The notes: generated from the letters alone by a model not told the origin. A stretch of DNA of 64,000 bases from Anoplolepis gracilipes (GCF_047496725.1 NC_132971.1:10979501-11043500); one strand, 5' to 3'. Counted from the stretch's first letter, positions 1 to 13,068 are shown. Program-made: numbers and translations.

Positions 1-379
1 CAGGCTTTGAATTGGTATATAACTAGTGCCCTGGAATCTAGAAAAATATCGTCCTATCTCTACATTACCAATTTGCGTATTATCCGATGAATAAAATTGA
101 CATATCGATATGTCATCTAAAATAAAACAGATGTTTTATGTTGTACGGATTAAAGATAATATAAGAAAAAAACTTATAATGCATAAGGATGCTACTAATA
201 TTCGTACCTTGTGCTATGTAACATATTTTATCATCTTCAGTGAGAATTATGTAATGCGCTTGATCTAATTTTCTACATTTTGAACAAATGTGTTGATCTT
301 CTTCACGGCCTTCGGCCAGATATGGAGCTATACAACCCAATGATTCTTTTATAAACGTAGCTTCATTTAAAATGCCAAC
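1..379 (-). CDS. Two exons of an unrecognised protein, cut by the left edge
   Basis: Two minus-strand exons join in phase: about 379-208 and 116-1, where the window ends. The first ends CAA G before a GTACGAAT donor. The second follows a TTTTAG acceptor and begins AT, restoring a GAT codon. The peptide contains SLGCIAPYLAEGREEDQHIC, a C-x2-C pair (CSKC), then a tract ending GRYFSRFQGTSYIPIQSL. I do not recognise the family. The C-x2-C could bind metal, but that is a guess. The upstream acceptor at 380-381 has a weak pyrimidine tract, so the exon may start slightly further in. Earlier exons would lie above 640, beyond a GT-rich tract, and the remainder lies outside the window. Codon use and phase agreement argue for a real gene; the function is unknown. 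Confidence 0.5.
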
Positions 380-534
380 CTATTATTACGCCAAAGTGAC
401 TTGCTTCAATCCAAGCCTCACGTGGCGATATATTTCTGCAACAATATATTACAATCATGCCAATCGCAAATTTGATTTCTTGATTTCTTATTTTTGGTTT
501 TGTCTTTACGATGGCAGATTAACCTGCGTGCGTA

Positions 535-625
535 GCGTGTGTGTGATCGTGTGCGTGTACGTGTGTATATGTATGTGTGTGCGTGTGTGCATGCGTATGC
601 ATGTGCGTATCGTGTGTATGTGGAA
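535..625. repeat. Imperfect GT-rich simple repeat
   Basis: A degenerate (GT)n tract interrupted by CGT and ATG steps. It makes the local plus-strand reading frame look open, but it is low-complexity sequence. Confidence 0.75.
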
Positions 626-639
626 AATGTAATAGCAGA

Positions 640-2744
640 ATATAATCAATATTTTGTTCAGTTGTTTGTAAATTAATTAATTAATATACAATTCAAGTTG
701 TACATTCTAGTATAAAAAAAAAAGTGATACAGAAAAATAGGAAAAATTTATGAAATTTTAAACACTCATAACACAGTTAACACCTATTGTATCGAAGCGA
801 TTCAAACACGAAAATGAAATTTGGACTGTATTTCAAGAAACTTTTAACGTTGGTTTTGTAATTAACTTCAATTAATTTTTTAATAGCGGATGATAAAATA
901 AGAAATTGGTCAATGGAAAATCCACTTTAATGTGTTGCGTGAATTAATTGAGCTCAATGGGATACAAAACGCATCAAAGTTCAAATTCTTCCTTTCGAAA
1001 TGCGTTATCGCAAAACTTGTATATGTAATTTTTCCCTAAGTTATGTTAATCTGAAAAAGTATGAATTTTATTGGGTCATTCGTCATTGAAAAACTAATCA
1101 TTTTACGTAGTCGAGAAAAATTTCTCAAAACATAGACTTGAAACTTTATTTTCATTTTTTGATCAGTTGATATGATAATTTTTAATTGTGTTTTAACATT
1201 TAAAATCGCTATTTAATTTAAAATTCGTATTCTCTTTAAATTAACGTAACTTGTTGAAAAATAACCATATCAAGTTCTGCGATGACGCATTTTGAAGAAA
1301 AAAATTTCAACTTTCAAGCACTTGTTATTCTATTATATATAGCTCAACTGATTCACCATGCAACTCATTCCCTAAACTTTCTCAAACAATTTTGCAGGTC
1401 TTCATTGTGACATCCGCCATTAAAAAACTAATTATCTCACCCGATCGACATTTTTCTCAATGTACACACTTCAAGCTTCATTTTCGGTTTTTAATCACGA
1501 TGCGATTATTGTCTATGTTATAAGCATTTGAAATTTCATAAATTTTTCCTATTTGTCCACTTTTTTAGCGGAGAATATAGATAACTATAATTTGTACAAT
1601 TTTTTTACATATTATTATATGACTATTAGTTTATATTATGAGATGCTCGATAAAACCTTTATTGGTACTGTAATATTAATATCTTCATTTTTTAGTATTT
1701 TTCTTATAATATTTAATTCCCACGAGTTTTTTTCCTCACTAGGTATTACTTGAAAGATAAGATCATATTATCCAAGTTATTATCTAGAAAAACATAACAA
1801 AATTTTAATTATAAATATAAAAATACTTTATTCATTGCTTATAAAATGTATAAAGTCTTTTAATAAAAATAATTTTATAACAATTTACGTATTTTTACGA
1901 AAAATTAAAATTTTCATCAACAAATTACAAATTTGTAAAAATGATATAATTTCACAATAAGTTTAATAAAATTGTAGTAAGTTAATAATAATAACATTTA
2001 AAATTTTTACAAGTCTCCAAAGCTTTTTACGAACATTTTTATAAGTAATAAAGTAATTAGAATATTATCATAAAAAGTACAACTATTCTGAACTTTTTAA
2101 GTTAATTTATGAAAAATTACGTGGTTCAAATTTTAGACTCTAAACATAAAAATTATATGTTTTGAACATAAAAATTATATGTTGAAATAATCTAAAAAGT
2201 TGCAGTTAAAATAAAAAAATGAAAAAAAAATATAGTTAGAATAATAGGAAATTATAGTTCCTTTTAGAATTTTTGCGTCAAAAATTACAAAATGATTTCC
2301 ACTATGGTTATGGGATTTAACGTATCATTTAGATCAAGATCGATAATTAATTGTTATCTAAATTATTAACTAAAATTAATAAAAATACGTATAAAAAACT
2401 ATATGTAAAAAATTGCCAAACTGTACATCATTAAATAGATCTTTAAAGATAAAGAATTATATCTTCCTCTCTGACAATGACAAAAGGTAAATTCTCGAAA
2501 TAATCGATTTCGTGGTCTCTGATATTTCTGATTATCATAAAATACTCTGCATGATACCAATATTTTCCAATATCACTGAAAATAATAAAAAATATACGTG
2601 TGTATATGTATTATATATATATATATATATATACACAATATACAAGATGTCCAAAAATGAATGATGGGGATTCAGTTGATTTTATAAATACAAACACAAT
2701 ATTATAATGAAATTTTTAGTAATAATCAACTAAAATAGTTTCTC
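640..2744. other. AT-rich intergenic DNA with an old diverged duplication
   Basis: No gene is supported here. Roughly 1070-1230 and 1400-1550 resemble each other. Both carry AAAAACTAAT, a TCTCAA block, ACTT-AA-CTT-ATTTTC and a TTTTT-ATCA ending, at about three-quarters identity by eye, which suggests an old tandem duplication or repeat-element relic. A short tandem duplication occurs near 2150-2190, and an AT microsatellite near 2612-2632. Confidence 0.5.
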
Positions 2745-4010
2745 TACCTATTCTAAATTTTTAATAAAATAATAGGAGAATTATTAAAATATGATTTTAT
2801 GTGCTTTAGTAAGGCAAAATACATTGTAATATACGGAAATAAGATGGATTTATTGAAGACGTCAAAAATTTGGAGAAAAAAAAGTCTCCACAACAAAATG
2901 TATAAAAATTTTAATAAAATAATAAGGAAAGTAATAAAATATAATTTTACGTGCTTTACTAAAGGAGGGTACATTGTAATATATGGAAATAAGAAGGATT
3001 TATTGAAAACGTCAAAGATTTGGAGTGGAGATAGTCTGCACAACAAAATGTATAAAATTTTTAATAAAATAGAACGGAAAGTAATAAGATATGATTCTAC
3101 GTCCTTTAGTAAGGCAAAGTACATTGTAATATATGAAAATAAAATGGATTTATTGAAGACGTCAAAATTTGGAGAGGAGAAAATCTCCACAACTAAATGC
3201 ATAAAATTTTTAACAAAATAATAGGAAAATTATTAAAATAAGATTCTACGTGCTTTAGTAAAGGAGGGTACATTGTAATATATAAAAATAAGATGGATTT
3301 ATTGAAAACGTCAAAGATTTGGAGTGGAGATAGTCTGCACAACAAAATGTATATAATTTGTAATAAAATAGAACGGAAAGTAATAAGATATGATTCTACA
3401 TGCTTTAGTAAAGGAGGGTACATTGTAATATATATAAATAAAATGTATTTATTGAAGACGTCAAAAATTTGGAGAAAGAAAAGTCTGCACAACAAAATGT
3501 ATATAATTTTTAATAAAATAGAACGAAAAGTAATAAGATATGATTCTACGTGCTTTAGTAAAGGAGGGTACATTGTAATATATAAAAATAAGATGTATTT
3601 ATTGAAGACGTGAAAAATTTGGAGAAAAAGAAGTCTCCACAACAAAATGTATATAATTTTTAATAAAATAGAACGGAAAGTAATAAGATATGATTTTACG
3701 TGCTTTAGTAAGGGAGGGTACATTGTAATATATAAAAATAAGATGTATTTATTGAAGACGTCAAAAATTTGAAGAAAAAAAAGTCTGTACAACAAAATGT
3801 ATATAATTTTTAATAAAATAGAACGAAAAGTAATAAGATATGATTCTACGTGCTTTAGTAAAGGAGGGTACAATGTAATATATAAAAATAAAATATATTT
3901 ATTGAAGACGTCAAAAATTTGGAGAGAAAAAAGTCTCCACAACAAAATGTATAAAATTTTTAATAAAATAATACGGAAAGTAATAAAATATGATATAAGA
4001 ATGTTTTCTT
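2745..4010. repeat. Eight-copy tandem repeat with a 150-bp unit
   Basis: The landmark ATTGAAGACGTC, or its ATTGAAAACGTC variant, recurs at 2852, 3002, 3152, 3301, 3451, 3601, 3751 and 3901, giving spacings of 150, 150, 149, 150, 150, 150 and 150. Other shared blocks are GGAGGGTACATTGTAATA and CACAACAAAATGTAT. Because the unit is a multiple of three, long repetitive open frames appear on both strands, each a roughly 50-residue periodic peptide. The single 149-bp spacing breaks the frame. Copies vary at the GGAGAAAAA/GGAGTGGAGA block. It is best read as a satellite or minisatellite, not a gene. Confidence 0.9.
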
Positions 4011-4099
4011 TATTTCATATACTATTCTTAACAAAAGATCATTTAGAGGGGAATATTCTGAATTTTTTAGAATATTTTATTGGAGGAAAGCTTTAGAAG

Positions 4100-5300
4100 G
4101 AATTCTTTTAAAATAGAGAATACAATTTTTTCGGTGTATGTTTCTCAAAGTGCATTTTCTGAGGAGAAACCTTATATTTTGTAATACATTTATATACACA
4201 AATATGTATTATATAAATATGTACTATATGTGTGTTACACATAGAATTAATTATGTTATAAATATATGTTACAAAGTATGATATAAAATTTAATATAAAA
4301 CATTTAACAAGAGAGTACATTATAAAATGTATTACAAAATATATATTATATAAGTAATTTTATACTACATATAAAATTAATTATATATTTTACAATATAT
4401 TTACAAATATATTTTACAAAATAGGATACACAATTTATTACAACATATAATTTGAAATTTAATAGTGTACAAAATAATTTATTACACGAAAATGTCCAAT
4501 ATACCTACGTCCAATATAAAATTTATTAGAAGCTTTTAGATCAAACGTAGCTAATAGTCTATCACGACCAAAAGAATTATTAATAAATTTCGATTATGTC
4601 TCTCTCAATTAAAAGAATCTGGAATTTTTCTGAAATTTTGTGTTATTGTACGTGGTCTTTCAATTTGGTATTTTTCATTTTGGTAATATTTATTGAAGTA
4701 ATATACACATATATATTTTATTAAAATACTTTTTCATTGAAATTATTAAAACATTAAATTTTATGTGAAATAAAATAGGCATTTTAATTCTATATATACG
4801 TACATATTAGTTCATAATATATGCTAAAGTGGAAAAAGATCACGCAGCTAATAATATCTAATAAAACATATTAATAAATCTATTATATGTTTCGTATTTT
4901 TGAGATCTACGATTATGGATCTAGCACGGACACGAACCACAATATATGGATCTAGCACGGACTCGAACCAATCGGTCGTTTTACCGTGGCACTGGAAAGT
5001 GGATCCAGTCACGTAGTTCCGAAAACTCAATTGTGGATCCAGTTAGCGCCACTGTACGGTGGGGAAAAAGCGTTCCCTAATAAACGGTGGCATGACCCCT
5101 GTCATTCTTCTCTCTGATATAACATAGAAGTCTGTGGTGACAAGACCACTGAACAGCTGTTTTGCTGAACGCGCCCTGTCTGTTAGATTCAATTTAAAAT
5201 AGGTTAAGTTAGGTTTGACGCTCAGCTGATATGTATGATTTGTCAAATGTTTATTTATTAAAGGCGTTATTATTAATTATTTCGCGTATACAAATATTGT
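4100..5300. other. AT-rich intergenic DNA with a tRNA-like B-box duplication
   Basis: No gene was found. On the minus strand near 4960-4980 the 11-mer GGTTCGAGTCC matches the Pol III internal B-box consensus. A diverged copy (GGTTCGTGTCC) lies about 33 bp away near 4927-4945. Both are followed by GTGCTAGATCC. An A-box-like TGGCGCTAACTGG occurs near 5045-5055. The T-arm does not fold well, so this is at most a decayed tRNA-derived SINE. Confidence 0.3.
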
Positions 5301-5378
5301 AGTAAATAATTACAGACACTGCAATATGTGAATAACGCGAAAGTTTTACGCGATTGGTGTGTCAAAAAGTTGGCAATT

Positions 5379-6972
5379 ATGGTCGATTTAAATGAGTACA
5401 GGGAGAGTGTACAACAAATTAAACAATACGCGGCCGAGCATAATGTCTCGGAAGCACAAACGTCAGAAATATTTCGAGCATGTTTCCGACAATTGGAGGC
5501 AAAGTATTCGAAAAAGTATTCGAATAGACTAAAAACATCTTTAAAATTTGCTTTCTTATTCTTTCTTATTTCGATTGTACTGTTACGTTTGTGTAATCAA
5601 AAATGGATAAATGATGTATTTATAAGAATCTCACAGAATTCCATATATCCTGCTTTATATGTGCTACGCAAATTGGCTATACCCATTGTCAGTTTATACC
5701 CGTCGTTATCTGGTATGTGACGTTATTTTAATGTGATATTAACATATTCCAGAGATTATTTTAGTCTGATACATGTTTTATTTTTTCAGAATTGTACGAC
5801 GAGTGGTGTTTGATAGAAAATCCATACTTTTATATCAATGACATAGACTGCTGGCCTTGTACTATGGTCTATTCTGTGCCAGATTTAACTGGTCACAATA
5901 TCAGCAGGTCATTCAATATTGATATACCATACACTAGAGCAGAGAATAATACAAAAGTCAAAATGGAAGATCTAGTTGATGTATATTGGAGTAATCAAGA
6001 TATCTTTGATCAAGATGCTAGAAGAATCTCTTCCAATAACGAAACTTTTAAGTAAGTTTTTATATATGTCAGTTAGAGTTTAAGCCTTACAGATCACATA
6101 TGAGTTATTTTGATTCTATTGATATTTTAACAACAGAATATTTCAGACTTTAATTAATAAAAAAAAATGTTAAAATTTATTTTTTGCTCTACATGATCAT
6201 TTTCGACAGATATCAAAGAATATATTTCATAAATTTTTTCAAGCAAGAGACAACTAAAATTACAACAAAACATTGTAACCCACATGTGATTAAGAACAGA
6301 GTAAAAAAAATATATGACTTGCAGAAATTAAAAAGAATTTCAAGTTATCTGTAACATATTTTGTCAAATTAAATGCCTTACATTTACATAGAACTATCTA
6401 TGATATCATGAGAAACAGACTGGATCTGTATCCAACCGATTCACTTACTACTCATATATCTTGGAAAATAAATCGTATGAGGCCAAACAGAATACTACGA
6501 AGATTATTTCCAAAGCCAGTTGAGACTCCAAATTGGTGGAGCCAAGGCATGGAGAAATATATTTTTATCGACGAATCAGCATCGCCATCTTACCTACTGG
6601 TATGTGAAGATATTAGTATGTAGTTATTCTTACAACTTTTTTGGATATAACAATTTATAAATTTTTAGCCTAATCCTGAATGCAGTAATATTGTGATACG
6701 ATGTGTGGCTGGCGCAAGGTTGATAAAAATGACACCAAGTTCGGAATGCATTCAACATTGTAGATCTTTGACTATTTTACTATCTACTGGACATACATGT
6801 GAGTATCAAAGAAATTTTTATAGTTGATCTTTTTTCTTTTTACCGTTATTTTTGTACATTTTTTTTCTGTTTCTCATAAGTATGGTACAATTGGTGGTAT
6901 TGGAGACCCGTGAGTCTGCCAGTGTACAATGCTACTGATCTTTCTATTGGTTACCTAACTTCGTTTTGCTAG
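5379..6972 (+). CDS. C6orf89: Bombesin receptor-activated protein (C6orf89)-like single-pass membrane protein
   Basis: Five exons join in phase: 5379-5712, 5790-6051, 6392-6599, 6669-6798 and 6881-6972, encoding 341 residues (human C6orf89 is about 347). An N-terminal helical region precedes a single membrane segment near residues 54-73. A lumenal-type domain follows, with a Cys pair (DIDCWPC), a PN-WW motif, a LFPKPVE stretch, and a C-terminal ECIQHCRSL block matching the QCRRHCQS block of C6orf89. The end is aromatic (LWYNWWYWRP). The vertebrate protein is a Golgi or membrane protein reported to affect the cell cycle and histone deacetylation; its biochemical role is not settled. The start is the first ATG in frame at 5379; the open frame continues upstream without another ATG. 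AATAAA follows at 7021. It converges on TMEM41B. Confidence 0.8.
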
Positions 6973-7732
6973 TGCCAATAGAAGAAAAACTTGTCGGTGT
7001 GCCAAAGTGATATAGCCAAAAATAAAGCATTTAATAAAGTTTATGTATTATGTTTGCATGTTTTTTATTTGCTTTAATTTTGAACATTATATATAGATAT
7101 ATATTTGCAATTTTATTCGATATATATATATATACGGTTTCTTATATATTTAGATTTCTAGTAAAGTATTATTCCTATTTCAATAGACGAAATAAAAAAA
7201 TTCATCAGCCTATCAATGCAAAATTACCTGAGATTATTTTTCGATATGATATTGTCTAAAATGTATAGGCGTATTTGTGTAATAATTATAATAAAATAAG
7301 TTAGCTCTTTATCTATACCTGCACTTAGTTTAGATACGTTTTTATATGATATCCATATAATCTAAGACACACGCGGGTATTTAGAAATAAACTATAACAA
7401 CAGTCAATAAATTATGCGTAAATTGTGCTCATGGGATTTTGTCATATTATTTTACATTCAAGTACATATTTTACATTCACACAAGTTCGTGTACCCAAAT
7501 ACTAGTAATTTTATTTTCAATGTGCTAAATATTTGCTATTTGTATTACATGATGCGAGGAAACAGAGCTTAATCAATCATTCTTTAAAGATATTCAAGTT
7601 TCTCATGACTTTTTTGGATTCTTTAAGAATATCTTTAATGGTAGAGTATTTTGACAAATGCAGTCGAAATATTTCTGTCTTTTTGTTTAATCTCGGAATG
7701 TCTTATAAGAGTCTTCGCCGATCTAGCTCTTT
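6973..7732. other. Convergent 3' untranslated/intergenic region
   Basis: This lies between the stop codons of the C6orf89-like gene and TMEM41B. An AATAAA at 7021 suits the plus-strand gene. No additional gene is seen. Confidence 0.6.
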
Positions 7733-9049
7733 CTATTCGAACTTTTGCTTGAGCTTCTGCTTGTATAGCACGGGTAGTAGAGAGAGCAGCGCGAACACGC
7801 ACAGAATAATTACACTATTCCACGACCACGCGTCGCTCGATGACGTGAGCTTGTGTAAAGTTTGACCGGCTTGTATGGCGACGAACGAGGGCGGTGCAAC
7901 GCCGAAGAAGGTACCGACAGTGAACGGTACCATCGGCACTCCGATCACCGGACTCGCCAGGTTGATGAACCAGTTCGGCAGCAATGGTGTCATCCTGAGA
8001 AACAGCATGTAATTCAGTAGATTGTGGCGATGCCTGGCCACAGTGATGGTCCACTTTTTCGCCTTATCCGGAAAGTATCGGTACAATAATCTTCTACCCA
8101 GTAAAGAGGACAGCAGGTAGCACAGGGTGGCGCCAATCGCGCTGCACGTGCACACGAGTAGCAGTGCGATTGGGAAGCGAAACAGAAATCCTGATAAAAT
8201 CGAGAGAAAAATAGAGCCAGGAATGGCGAATGTTTGTAAGCTATTATCAAGATGTAAGGAACATAATATGTGCAGCTAAATAAAATAAACACAATATACA
8301 AATTGAGCATTTAAGGATACAAGATGTAAGTAATGAATAATCCAGCCAGTACTTGGAAATAATACAGGTCCTTGTATCGTTCTAATAGCTTTCCTAAATT
8401 CTTGGCATCCTCTATATGAAATGGCAGCTTCATATACTGTTTCTCATCTCTATAAAATACATAAGAGAAATCTATATATTGTATATTTTATATAAAATGT
8501 ACAAATAAAATATTTGCCAAATGGCTGTTCTTACTCTTTTAATTCTGGAAAGCTCATGTATACATAAAACAATGCAATCACCGAGGTTATGAAAATGAGT
8601 CCAACAGTTACTAATGCTCTTCTTGTTGAAGTTGTGCCATTGGTTGCTTCTGATAATACTATAAATATACAATAAAAAAAAAGATAAATATTAGTTATTG
8701 TAGTATACAATATATTACAATAACTACTTTAATTTTATGTAGTTTTTGTGATTAAATGTAAATTAAAAATAATATTTAGTTAGATTTTAAGATATAAAAA
8801 AATTAAAACATAACATATTGACAATATTTGAAGTACATACGTGAATCTATAATAAGAAAAAAGATGGTATACATATGCATAATAAATACACGGATCTTTT
8901 ATATATATATATTTATATTATTTGCGTGTTTTTTTTCGAAAATGTCATTTCTGAAATATGTTTAAGGAAACTATTTTCCTGACTCATTTCCTCCATAAAG
9001 AATCGCGTAATCATGTCTCACCTGATTTCTCGTCAACCTGCGTGTTCAT
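7733..9049 (-). CDS. Tmem41b: TMEM41B / stasimon, ER phospholipid scramblase of the VTT family
   Basis: Four exons on the minus strand, 9049-9022, 8658-8535, 8449-8321 and 8240-7733, give 262 residues, the family's usual size. After a short polar N-terminus come a first membrane segment (about 24-43), the conserved IEDAKNLGKLLERYKD tract, then FLQTFAIPGSIFLSILSGF, then the VTT core with FLRMTPLLPNWFIN and GTFFGVAPPSFVAI. It ends in the family's KQKLKQKFE tail. TMEM41B acts in the endoplasmic reticulum as a lipid scramblase needed for autophagosome formation and lipid mobilisation; the fly gene is stasimon. The intron at 8320-8241 begins GTATCCTT, a U12-type 5' splice site. The start, MNTQVDEK, is the only in-frame ATG in the first exon. 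Confidence 0.95.
8241..8320 (-). other. U12-type (minor spliceosome) intron in TMEM41B
   Basis: This 80-bp intron starts GTATCCTTA on the minus strand, matching the minor-class 5' consensus RTATCCTTT. It lacks a polypyrimidine tract and has a TTCCTTAC branch-point-like block about 12-15 nt before the terminal AG. The other TMEM41B introns have ordinary GTGAGA and GTAAGA donors. Confidence 0.75.
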
Positions 9050-9604
9050 CTCTCTCTCTCTTTTTCGATATGTCATTTTCACGAACGGTTAGGTTTTCGA
9101 TCGGATTCACTCACGTATTCGATTGTTTCGTCTCAGCGCATTTCTAACAATTGATATGGAAATATTGGCGCGGATAAAAATGAGAAACACTTTCTCGAAG
9201 GGCTGAAGTGATTTAACTACCGCGTTGCGAGGATCAGCTGATCCGACTCGTGTTGTCTCGGTATTGGTTCACAATTCTTCGCGCGATTTCGGCCATTCAC
9301 ATGGGGCAATTATGCGATACGATAATTAAGAATTAGTTGATATATATATATATATATTTTGAGAGCGTTTTAAGTTATTGTTTAACAGTTGCCATGATAA
9401 CTGCGAATTGTGCAATAATAATGATGAAAATATGTATGCAAAAATCATAGACGTTTATGATAAAAACGCAAATTCCAATTCTTTACACTTATGACAGGAA
9501 ATATTTTATACATTTTATGGTAACGTATTGACAATCGGTAAGATAGTAAATGATAAAGATCGCATATAAACACAACACCGATAGTCGTCACCGAAATTTT
9601 TTAA
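9050..9604. promoter_or_regulatory. Divergent promoter region between TMEM41B and the secreted-protein candidate
   Basis: About 550 bp separate the two divergent start codons. The part nearest TMEM41B is locally CpG-richer (TCGCGCG and similar), as expected of a housekeeping promoter. No defined core element was identified. Confidence 0.35.
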
Positions 9605-12600
9605 ATGAGGAAGATGGCGTCTACAGTCAATACGTGTATCACTTTACTCATTTCTTTCTTCCAAATTTTCAAATGTAAGTCAATCATGTATGTATACATG
9701 AATATATATATTCATACTAATTAATAAAGATTCAGAACTTGCTGGAGAATGTGTTTATCGAAGATGGAAATTATATTATTATAATTCTATTTCTTTTGCG
9801 ATGTCATTTATTTCGGAAACGGTTTTTCTGTTATAGACAAAAATATATTTTTAACGCTCGAATTTCTCTTTCCATCGGAATTATGAAGAATATTTTTCCC
9901 TACCTTAATTTTGGCGAAATCTTTTTTTCTCTCGTACGATTTTTCTTCAGTTAAATCTTGAATAGTTGATGTTCGATGATATGCAACAATAATCTAAATT
10001 TATAAATAATTTCTCTTTTTAAGAATTTGAATTTGAACTAAAATTATTTAAATTGCATAAACATGGAAGTTTTTTTTGTGTAATTTAAATTAAGTAGAAA
10101 TATTAAAGCGAGACAATCGTTATAAATTATATTATCGTACCATTTATTTCAAACAATAAAAATTTATTGTTACAGCACGATTGTTCATTTATATTTTATA
10201 TTTTTTCTTTCAGTTTGCATCGATATGATATAACCTTTACGTATTATTTGGTATAATAATATAAACGAGGAAGTGTATAAAAGGAAAGAGAAAGAGAGGA
10301 AGGGAGAAAAGTGAAGGAAATACACATAATTTCTTTCTCTTTCTCTCTCATGTCGACGACAGACCAGCTCCAGATGCTGTCTACGAAACGTATGTCAAGA
10401 TCCCGCATATTGGATACGTCACACATGACGATACTTTGGGATATCCCGTCGCGAGAAAAGACAGGAAGCAGAGAGATGTGTCCTGGTGTGAGGAAAAATG
10501 CCGAGACATATTCACAAGGGCGGATATTCAGTAAGTACTAATTTATATTTTTTCTCAAACTGTGTGCTTGAATTTATTATGAGAAAAAAATTAAATTAAA
10601 ATCAAAGATATACATGTATAATATATGTATTTTGCTTGCTATTTTTATAAGTATATATACAATATATATATATATATTTTAATATTCCAAAATTAAATAT
10701 TATTAATTAATGTATATATGTATGTGAATCCTAATTATATATAGCTTCATACATCACTAGTTATGAAAAATAAATTTTTTAAAAAGTTAAAATTTTAAAA
10801 ATCAGTTAAAAATTTATTTTTGAAAGCTAGTATAATGTATAATAAAGTAATAATTAGGATTTTACATTAGAGAAGAGAGCGTATTAAATAAATTTAAATT
10901 AATTGAAATAGGAAAAATAATTTTATATTTACGACTAATAAAATATAAACATCTTATTATTGTTAGATAAAAGCCTAGCTGATGAGCAATAATTAAAATG
11001 ATGGAAAATAATTGATTTAAAAATGACATTTTTATTATTTTATCATTGATCTTACATTCGATTGTGGGACGTTTCAACTAACATGTGTCCCCTTGCATTA
11101 TTAATTCAAACTTTTAATTTTATATTTATGGAATTGTATGTAATCTTTTTTTTTTAATTACAGGTTTACTCAATTTTCACACCGAATTCTCCTGCGATCG
11201 ACTCGTTGCCATCTCTGTTAGACAGAGTTAGACTTCCATGGGTGAGTAACATACGTATATCTACGCTTCGTCACCGTTAACTAGTCTTTCGCTCCTCCTC
11301 CCATTTCCTTCCGTTTCCCTAATTCCGTTTCCTGATTCGTAACGCTCGGCGGGCGGCGAGTCGTGAACGCGATCGTGAATGAAACGATATATTACGCCTA
11401 CTCTCTCTTCGGAGTATATAGGGCTATAAGAATAAATTTACACCTATAAGGCTCCGATATCGCGCTATCATACCGGGGCCCGGCGTCAGTAACGAGCCCT
11501 TCCTCCCTTTTCTCCCCCGAAATGGTAGATCGCGGTACATCGCGTCGGCCAATTATTTATATAATTCGGTAGCGTGTGCGCAATTTGCGCCTTCAACAAC
11601 TCGGCAGATTCGTCGGGCAGATTAGGCGTGCCACGTGCTTACCCACGTGCAGCGACGATAATTAGCCGAGGAATGCAATAAAGTCGTAATGAGATCGCGG
11701 GATACGCGGATACTTCGGATGATTAATATACCGCTTAATATAATTAAGTCGCATATATCGCGCTAATAATATATCTAACAGTGACGGCTTCCTGATTTCT
11801 TACCTCGACTGTGCAATTAATATTTTACTATATAAGAGAAACGAATCGCGAGAGATGTAATTCTAATGCACGAACGGAAAATGGTTTTTTATTCAGAGAA
11901 AGATTTATAAATGAATGAATGAATTGATTTACAAATCGTCGTAAATCTTCAACATGATTCTAAATGATTAAAAAAACATAATAAATGTTTGGATTAATTT
12001 TAAATTTTTAATTCTAAAAGAACTAATGCTTAAGTAAAATTACGTAGGATTTTTTAATTAAAAAAAGGTATTTTCTCTCTTTTTCATTTATTTTTTTCTT
12101 CTTGCTTTCATTAACGTAATTTCACGATGCTTTTTTTGTGTGAAATTATTATGTAAAGGTAAATATGCGTATAATTTTTAAATTGAAAATTATAATTGAA
12201 ATAAAATCAACAGAGCTCTTGATATGCGTAATAATCACTTAACATATGTACACGTCATATATGAAAGAATATTTTTAGAAATTTATGCAAATATATATCA
12301 GAATCGATACAAATTTTTCCATGTAAAAAACATTCACACAAAATTTATTGAATTTGTATTAGTACCGTAAAACTACGTCTTTTTTCTCCGTTTATATTAC
12401 AGATAATCGAAGAGCCGACCAGGCGTAGCATCGCGGTCCAGTCCGGTTCTAGGGTTAATACCACTGTGGAATGCAGAGAAACCGGACTACAGAAGACGCC
12501 GGGAGCAAGTCCAGGTTGTTATCTTTGCGAAGTTAATCACATTCCAGGTAAGAGAGAAGAGATTGTTTCTATAACATAAGAGTACAGAACTCGTTAAACT

Positions 12601-13036
12601 TCTTTTGAATTCGCCATCTTTTCTTTCTCCCTCCGTTTGTTGGTTGCTATCTTTTTATATTATATTGTGTTTAATTAAATATCCTTGAGAGTCCTGTAGC
12701 TTTAATTAGTTCTGTGATTTTTGTAGCTTTAATTACTCTTGATGCTTTGATAATGTATTTTTAAAATTGTTATATATAATACATACATTCAAATATCTTC
12801 AAATATTTATACATTTGTTTCCTTGGATTGGCCTTGGTTAAAATTTTTTATCCTATATCTATCTTTTAAAAATTGATTTATTGTAATATTTAAAATATTT
12901 GTTCAGAAACTTGATATTTTTTATGTTTAACAATATAATATTTTTAAAAAATTTGATACATTTATCTTTACTGATTTCGTTAAAATCTATAAAGAGATTA
13001 TGTAATTATTATGTATTATGCAATTCTTATAAAATG

Positions 13037-13068
<32 letters not shown>

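Noticed and set aside
2753..4096. Long open frames on both strands (up to 250 codons)
   Set aside because: They fall entirely in the 150-bp tandem array and repeat every 50 codons; explained by the unit being a multiple of three.
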